From Daucus carota subsp. sativus (lineage: Eukaryota > Streptophyta > Magnoliopsida > Apiales > Apiaceae), in the NCBI RefSeq assembly GCF_001625215.2, contig NC_030382.2:48573364-48637363 (forward strand): 64,000 nt of DNA, read 5' to 3'. Shown here in pieces: positions 57,657-64,000 of this stretch (position 1 is the first letter of the stretch; the number at the start of each line of letters is the position of its first letter). The notes under the pieces are model-generated. The model made no database searches and was not told the origin of the DNA. It saw only the letters and a program-made list of their open reading frames with translations. The translations under genes were made by a program, and so were the position numbers.

Positions 57657-58270
57657 TCTATACTATACTATACTATAATAAGCCAACATGGGTATAATAC
57701 TAAAAACACTATTGTTAAAGAGTTTCAAATACTAAAAACACTCATAGCAATATATTATCATATAATATTTCATTAAAAAAATTATAATGATGTTATAAAT
57801 AAAATTATAATTATACAATTTTGAATATATTTTTTTAACAAGAACCTTCATATAATTATTTTTTAACTTTAACGTGTTCTATTTCAATATAAACACGAAC
57901 CATTACATAACTCTTTCTAACTCTAATCTTAAAAGTTATTGTTGTAAAAAAAAAATCAAGATTACGAAATTATGTTTGAAATTCGATTAATTAGATTACT
58001 GAATCTTTCAAAGGTATTACACGATCGGTTATGTTTGGAAAAGATTTGAATTTTCTGATTTTTTTTATTTTTAAATCTACGTGTACTAAATTCGAATTAA
58101 ATGTACTTGTCTATGTGTGTGTGTGTGTATATTCAGTTGAATAATATTATTTAACCTAAAATTCAATTTATTAATACTAAAATACTATTAAAATGATGTT
58201 ATAATTTAAATTATAAATAATAAATTACGAACTATATACCCGCCCGTGCTTTGCACGGGTTATAGGCTAG
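57657..58270 (+). mobile_element. Small non-autonomous Helitron
   Basis: Starts TCTATACTATACTATACT after A and ends with the hairpin CCCGTGC-TTT-GCACGGG, then TTATAGG and CTAG before T. These are the Helitron start, stem-loop, CTRR end and A|T target. It is 614 bp with no coding sequence. A TG microsatellite lies inside near 58115. Confidence 0.88.
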
Positions 58271-59880
58271 TATTTCTTTATACAATACACCTGTTTTTGT
58301 TTTTATGCAATATATTTCTTTCTCCCGTGACAGACATGTGCGGCGAAAATAGAGATGTCGTAAATTTATATATCGGTGTATACATTTATATTGAAATTTA
58401 ACTAAAAAATTATTTATACATAATAGAAGTGTTGTTAATTATTTTTTGTAATATACAAGTATGTATTCATAATGAATTTTAAATTTTGAATGTACTTCCT
58501 ATTTATAACGTAATTTTTTGTTTATGTTATTTTAAAAAAATTAATTTTATATTAAAATAAAATTAGAAGCTCTGATTTAAAATTTCACATAACATCATCG
58601 ATATTTTCGTCCCGCCTGACAATAAATTAGGCAATTATCAATGGTAGTCGTGTTTATTATCAGAAATCAGAACTCATCTTATAGACCGAAGACATAGGAA
58701 CTCTTCTTTTCGCTTGTAATGATTAACTTAGTCCATGAAAAATTTGTTGTAATATTTATAATAATATTATGAGAATCAGTTTTAAATATTGTCATATCAT
58801 TTAAAAAAAGTTAAATTGACATTAAATTTGAGATATCAAATACTATTAATATCAAATTTAAGGACACGGCTAGAAGTTAAGTGACAAGTCACATGTCTGA
58901 CAAAAATAAAAATTATAATTTACATGGCACACTTCACAACAGATAAAAATATTAAACCAATCTCTTCAGAGAAACAACATAACAGTTAACCAGACATAGC
59001 ATGATTTCAAAATTTAAAATTAAAATAAAAATACCAAAAAAAGTTCCTATTGTAATACGTCGACAAGAAAACGAGAGAGTGCATTTTTTGTCGTGCATCA
59101 CGCGGTGCATGTATTTCATCCTTCATTTTCTTTTCAATTATCTATGGGGGATCCACTTAATGGCCGTGATATGAATAAAAATTACTATAAAATTGTTTTG
59201 GGTGAAGAGTAGATAGATAATTGATGCATTGATTGCGATCAGCAGTTACATGCTTGCGTGCTTCCTTGTAAATTAATTATCTATCGTTATCTCTACGAGA
59301 TTGCATTATGCATATGATACACCTGCGGATAAACTTAATTCAGATTTGGATTAGCTGGTTGTACGTCTTAAAGTAAAGAAATCTCATTTATTTTGTATAT
59401 TTGATTATAGAATTAATTAACATTACAATATATTAAATTTATACCCACAATATGTATCAGAAGTATATGCAGAATTGGAGCACAGTCTCTCTGTCTCTCA
59501 GCAAAGTTAGAATGGATTCCTAAAGTGAATAAGTAGTTTTAAAGATCTGGGCAAAAATTTGGCCTGAGATTTCATTCATGAATCAAACTGTTTAGCAGTC
59601 ATAATTTTTTATTATTTTTGTTCATAATTTTTGTCAGTCATAATGATTCTATGGTTTCATTTTAAGGATTAATTCTCTCAACTCTATATAATTAATATGA
59701 AAGATAAGAAAGTAGATAATATGATAATTTTTACTACTCAATGGACGGAGGGAGTATGTGTTATGAATTATAGCTAGCTACTTAGCTGTGGACTTTGGTG
59801 AATTATTGTATTTTGAATTTATTTTATACGTTTGTGGGACAGTAGCGGGATCTGTATATGTCAACTGCAGATCTGATTTC
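58271..59880. other. Intergenic AT-rich DNA upstream of the MLP gene
   Basis: No gene seen. A lone Stowaway-like end (GGACGGAGGGAGTA, about 59744-59757) suggests a truncated MITE just upstream of the MLP promoter. Confidence 0.55.
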
Positions 59881-59883
59881 TAC

Positions 59884-59890
59884 TATAAAT
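59884..59890 (+). promoter_or_regulatory. TATA box of the MLP gene
   Basis: TATAAAT, 110 bp before the MLP start codon, predicts a transcription start near 59915 and a leader of about 80 bases. Confidence 0.65.
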
Positions 59891-59993
59891 AAGTCAAGTA
59901 GCCGAGCCAGTTATTCGCATCACTTGTTTAAATTCAGTAACATAAACCAGTTGATCAATCTGCTCAGCTCGCTGTAACATTATTAACGAAAAG

Positions 59994-60821
59994 ATGAGTA
60001 GTCTAAGTGGGAAGCTGGTGAGTTCAATTGAGATCAACTCCTGCTCAGATGTATTTCATGACATCTTTCGACACAGGCCACACCAGATCTCAGAGATGAG
60101 TCCTACTAAAATCAAGGCCTGCGATCTCCATGAAGGTGACTGGGGAACTGTTGGTTCCGTCATCTTTTGGAACTACACCCATGGTTAGTTTATGTTCCTT
60201 ATAAATCACTATGGAGGTGTTTGGCAGCTACTTTTAAGACGGGTTTCTCGGTTTATAAGTTAGAAACACTTATTCGTATTGTTTATGTAAAAACTGAAGA
60301 AGGTAAAAACTAATACTAGCTTAGGTTTCATGACTTCTACTTCTTTCCCAAACACTTTAATCACTTATAAGTGTTAACTTGTTTGTAACTTCTCCTTCAT
60401 TTTTTCACATTAAGCAAGAATCATTTACTTTAAGCTCACCCAAACGGCCCCCACATATCGTCATTTGTACTTGTATACATGCTGACATGCACATATGTAC
60501 TTGTTAAATAACCAAAAATATATGTTTGTTTGGTAATGATAAAAATGCACGTGCACAGATGGAAAGGAGAAGGTTGCTAAAGAGATAATAGAATCAATTG
60601 ATGAGGAGAAGAAGTCTGTGAAGTTCAAGGTTGTAGAAGGAGATCTGTTGGAGCTGTACAAGAGCTTTTCGCTTACCTGTCATGTGGATACCGACGGGGA
60701 AAAGAATTTGGTGACCTGGACTCTGGAATACGAGAAGCTGAATGAGAGCGTGGAGGATCCGCACACATTGATGGAGTTTTGCCTCCATGTCACCAAAGAT
60801 ATTGAGGCTCACCACGCCTGA
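59994..60821 (+). CDS. Major latex protein (MLP)-like, Bet v 1 superfamily
   Basis: Two exons, 59994-60183 and 60559-60821; 453 nt, 150 aa, the usual MLP length, with the intron at the conserved position after the first 63 codons. Features are SSLSGKLVSSIEINSCSDVF, the glycine-rich loop GDWGTVGSVIFWNY, KVAKEIIESIDEEKKSVKFK, VVEGDLLELYKSFSL and the C-terminal helix HTLMEFCLHVTKDIEAHH. MLPs are small cytosolic proteins with a Bet v 1 hydrophobic pocket. They have been linked to ligand binding and stress or defence, but the ligand is not predictable here. It has no apparent operational link to its neighbours. The intron contains a possible MITE. Confidence 0.95.
60213..60452. mobile_element. Possible MITE in MLP intron
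   Basis: GGTGTTTGGCAGCTACTTTTAAG at the left is loosely mirrored by CTTTAAGCTCACCCAAACGGCCCC at the right, with ACTTATAAGTG words inside. No clear target duplication was found. Confidence 0.4.
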
Positions 60822-60983
60822 CAAGTAAGAAATATCACGTGATATCGTTATGCAGTGTGATCGCTGTAATGCGGTGTGGGCAGAATATGAATAATGGTGT
60901 GGTTTCTTTAAGAGTATGCATCTATTTCTTCCATTTGAGTGTAAGTTGCATGTACTACAATAAGGCCTTCATTACCCACTAGG

Positions 60984-61170
60984 GTATTCTATTTGGTTGA
61001 GATCGTGACCGCAAAGAGTTTTCATCACAAAAGATCATAGGTTCGATTTCATTTTGGAAGCACGGATGTAAGGGGACTGTCATGTTTGGTGGGTACGAGT
61101 GTGCTAGCAGTTCTCCAGATTAGTCAAGATGCGCGAAAGTTGTCAAACACCGGATTATATAAAAAAATAA
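60984..61170 (+). mobile_element. Au-like SINE
   Basis: A B-box-like CATAGGTTCGATTTCA is followed by GAGTGTGCTAGC, then CCAGATTAGTCAAGATGCGC and CACCGGATTATATAAAAAAA. These words in this order match the plant Au SINE 3' region as I remember it. The 5' part with the A box is diverged, and no target duplication was found. Confidence 0.7.
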
Positions 61171-61507
61171 AAATTGATAAGCCTGCATTGTAGCTGTTAG
61201 TAAATGTGTGATTTTCAGTGTACTCTGAATATATGCAAGAGTGATTTTTCGTATTGTACACAGTAAACGTGTTTACAAGTTTTAACTATTCAAGTCCAGC
61301 AAACGTCAATCAGCAAAAATCACTGGTTATTGCTTTTCAGTTTTCACAGGGTTGAACAGTTAATAATCAAATTAGCAGTTGGTCGGTACTCACCCGGTTT
61401 CAAATTTCTAAGCTCCTATTTCTTCTGTTATAAGAGTCGACCAATGTAACTAGGTTTCTAATCATTATTTTTTCACTTTTCAGATTTTCATTGCCTCATT
61501 AATTAAA

Positions 61508-62274
61508 CTAGCTTCTTAACCCGTGCAAAGCACGGTTGCTTTAAATTATTTTTTTAATATATGTTATATTTTTTGTTCATCTTTTTTAAATTGAGATTAT
61601 TTATATTGTAAAAATAATTTAAAATTTATTTGTATTTTAAGTCATATTATATGTCTATATGTAAACATAAACTCACTATAATGATATTTATTAAATTATA
61701 AATACAAAAAATATACACTATTTAAAATTTTATTATATAATTAAATTATCACCCACCTAAAATTTCTCATTATTTTTTCTTGCTAAGTGCTCATTATTGT
61801 TGTATTAGATATATTATAGAATTTGGCAAAATTCGGTTAAAATCAATGACTAATTGGGAAAAAAATGGATTAATTTGTTGAAAATTACAAAATTTGTGGG
61901 AAAAATTTAAAAATTTAAAAATTATTATATATATTTATTATTTTTACATATATAAAATAAAATTAATTCTGAATAATGTATTCATCATTCTGATTAATCA
62001 CCAATTTTTTGATTTTCGTTTTTTATAACATTGGATATTTATTTATATATTATTAAATCATAAATATCAATATATTACACATATATGTATTGGAATTTTA
62101 ATTATGAAGTAATTTAATGCATATTAATGATTAGACATTAATGTCTAATAAATACGTTTGTAATAAAAGTCAATAATGACCTTCAAATATATAAATATAT
62201 GTATAATGAGTGAGGGGTAGACTCGTCATTTTGAATTAAATTACTCATAGTTGTTCTATTAGATATATAATAGA
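61508..62274 (-). mobile_element. Non-autonomous Helitron with internal second 5' end
   Basis: On the minus strand the 3' end is CCGTGCTTTGCACGG, then GTTAAGAAG and CTAG before T. The 5' end is TCTATTATATATCTAATAGAACAAC after A (complement of 62275). A second near-copy of the 5' end lies inside, ending at 61820 (TCTATAATATATCTAATACAACAAT). This suggests an older shorter Helitron extended outward or a nested start. It is non-coding. Confidence 0.75.
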
Positions 62275-63212
62275 TTCGTTAGATCTCTCGTCCTCTCTTC
62301 CATTCTTCAACTAACTCAACTTAAAATATAAATTTTCATTCCATTCTATTACATCAAAGTGAACACAGTTTTAAACTGTTTTTTCTACCGATAGTAAACA
62401 TAAACAGAATAACATGTTAAAAGCAAGATAAAATAGAGTAAATAAGCATATGATATGAAACTACACTGAATCCATTTGAAGTGAAGGTAAAATAGCAATA
62501 AAAAGTTCCCTCACATTTTCAGTAATTTCGACCAGTGAAGGATCACGAATAATCCAACTCTCGTTTATTCGTTTTACTCAACCAAACGGTTTTCCTTTGT
62601 GAGAGCAAGTCCTATTGTTAAAGTCAAGAAGCTCACAAATTATCCAGCTCTCGTTTTTCTATAAAACTGAATGTTCGACAATCCTGGAAATTTGATAATG
62701 AATGACATTCTCTTGGATTTGAGGTAAGTTTTGATAATTTTTATAAATTTTCTTGAGCAAACCTTCAATTTAATCTTTCTCACCATCATTATTTTTTATC
62801 TGTAACCTTATTTTATGTATACATTGAGGATGTATAATTGGAAGCTGTATAAGTTGAACTATTTATCTAATATCATGATCTAATACTATGAGCACATGAT
62901 AGATTTACAGAACTTGTGAAATTGCCTTCACCTGTAGCAGACAATAGATTTTGCATGAAGATTTGTGTTGTTTTTATTAAGAGAATTCAGTATCCACCTA
63001 GAAGTAATTCTTTTGAAAAATTGTGATAAGATGGATGCCTCGTATGTCATATTGTTACAGATCTTATTTATAAAGAGTAATACAACATACTCTGCAAAAA
63101 TCTCATCAGTTAGTGACAAAGAAATATGCAGCTACAGTTTTAACTGGTTGTGAGGTTCTAAGACCATGTCTAATACGCAAAAGAATATCCAAGGTTACAT
63201 AAATTGAATTAT
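62275..63212. other. Intergenic DNA downstream of the C2-domain gene
   Basis: AT-rich, with short overlapping frames on both strands that show no domain. The 3' UTR of the minus-strand C2 gene should occupy its right end. Confidence 0.6.
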
Positions 63213-63506
63213 CTACCTGAGACCTTTACTACCTGGAACATCAATCCATTCAATTTGGATCTCTACTTTGCCGCTCTTAACATTTTTCAGTCTGAGTACC
63301 ATGTCTTGAGTGATTTTCCCCTTGTTCCAGACAACAGCACTTTCAGTATCAAGACAGTTTTCTTCGTTGGGTGAGACACTGCGGATTTTACTACCATCTG
63401 GAAGCTTTTCTGTCCCTGCTTTTACGCATTCTATATATGGTTTTATGTCAATATCAGCTTCCCCCAGTGCATCGTCCACAGTAAATGTGTCTTTGTCATA
63501 TACTGT
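63213..63506 (-). CDS. CAR-type C2-domain protein, last exon (partial)
   Basis: The exon starts at 63506 after a CAG acceptor, in phase 0, and ends with TAG at 63213-63215; it encodes 97 residues. The sequence TVYDKDTFTVDDALGEADID, a long loop, then QDMVLRLKNVKSGKVEIQIEW and the C-terminal DVPGSKGL match the second half of the C2 domain in CAR (C2-domain ABA-related) proteins. It includes the loop aspartates that bind calcium (DKD, DD) and the family-specific insertion. CAR proteins tether ABA receptors to membranes. The ArfGAP AGD11-13 C2 domains are related but end differently. Earlier exons lie beyond the right edge; the 494 bp from 63507 to 64000 look intronic. Confidence 0.88.
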   Translation of the reverse strand, partial: TVYDKDTFTVDDALGEADIDIKPYIECVKAGTEKLPDGSKIRSVSPNEENCLDTESAVVWNKGKITQDMVLRLKNVKSGKVEIQIEWIDVPGSKGLR

Positions 63507-64000
63507 CTGGAAAAGAAAATTTGTCATCACTAGTTGCGTAAGTGCTTAGCGCATCCATTACTATTTCCTCAAAGACTTAATTCTTCTTCGTAATCAGCCA
63601 ATAGTAAGCTGATCAAGCCCAAATTTATGGATGTAAAATAGATGTTGATTAAGGCAACTTGAACAATTTACCAGTTATAACCTAAGCACGACCAAGTTCT
63701 CAACTGTATGGATGAGTGGATATCTCTACAAGATGTATATAACAAGGTATATGTGCGAGATTGGGAAAGGCATGGCATAACACTATTAAGAGTGATACAG
63801 AGATCCACACCCAAACAGAGATAGGAACGAAATTTTAATATCTAAACATGTGTAGAGATAATATAAAATAAAATTTGATTGTGAAAGACTTGGTCATGTC
63901 AATGCAACTACAAACTACTAAGATGCAGCTATGGCTTTCTCACTATACAAAAGCAACCAATTGAATCAAGACTTCAATGAGACATGCATGCTACGATTAA

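Overview
This window is nuclear DNA from a flowering plant. The genes have many short exons with GT-AG introns, the intergenic DNA is AT-rich, and there are plant-specific families (major latex protein, CAR-type C2 protein, O-fucosyltransferase) and typical plant mobile elements (L1-type LINE, MULE, Helitrons, hAT, PIF/Harbinger and Stowaway MITEs, tRNA-derived SINEs). It is most likely a eudicot. I cannot fix the species from the sequence alone.

Genes from left to right: the first two exons of a NUDT25-like Nudix hydrolase (minus, cut by the left edge); a complete 10-exon SEC12-like PREB/STL2P gene (minus); a complete 3-exon CPN10 co-chaperonin (plus); a complete 10-exon O-fucosyltransferase resembling ESMERALDA1 (plus); a complete 9-exon phytanoyl-CoA dioxygenase (plus); a complete 7-exon plastid-type EamA/DMT transporter (plus); a 2-exon MLP/Bet v 1 protein (plus); and the last exon of a CAR-type C2 protein (minus, cut by the right edge). 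From memory, SEC12-like, O-fucosyltransferase and phytanoyl-CoA dioxygenase genes are consecutive in Arabidopsis (At2g01470-01490), and CPN10 sits next to a paralogous O-fucosyltransferase (At1g14970/14980). The middle of the window therefore looks like a conserved eudicot microsynteny block that mobile DNA has inflated. All splice sites were chosen by eye from GT/AG, phase and family conservation. Phases close exactly for every complete gene.

Mobile DNA dominates the rest. A 4.7-kb element with about 31-bp terminal inverted repeats (4093-8756) carries 18 copies of a 176-bp tandem repeat, flanked by arrays of a short palindrome. An intact 8.3-kb LINE (17382-25730, 15-bp target duplication, poly-A tail) lies between apparent promoter motifs and the CPN10 transcription unit, and has an extra third ORF that looks like a degenerate RNase H domain. 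A 4.8-kb MULE (48165-52975, 10-bp target duplication) with an apparently intact 893-aa transposase sits antisense in intron 1 of the transporter. It has captured an LRR receptor fragment bordered by a 33-bp direct repeat. Four small Helitrons, two hAT-type MITEs with 8-bp duplications, several PIF/Harbinger and Stowaway MITEs (two nested pairs), two foldback elements, a MULE-type foldback and two SINEs were delimited, most of them with their target duplications. An old plastid psbC fragment lies in the Nudix intron.
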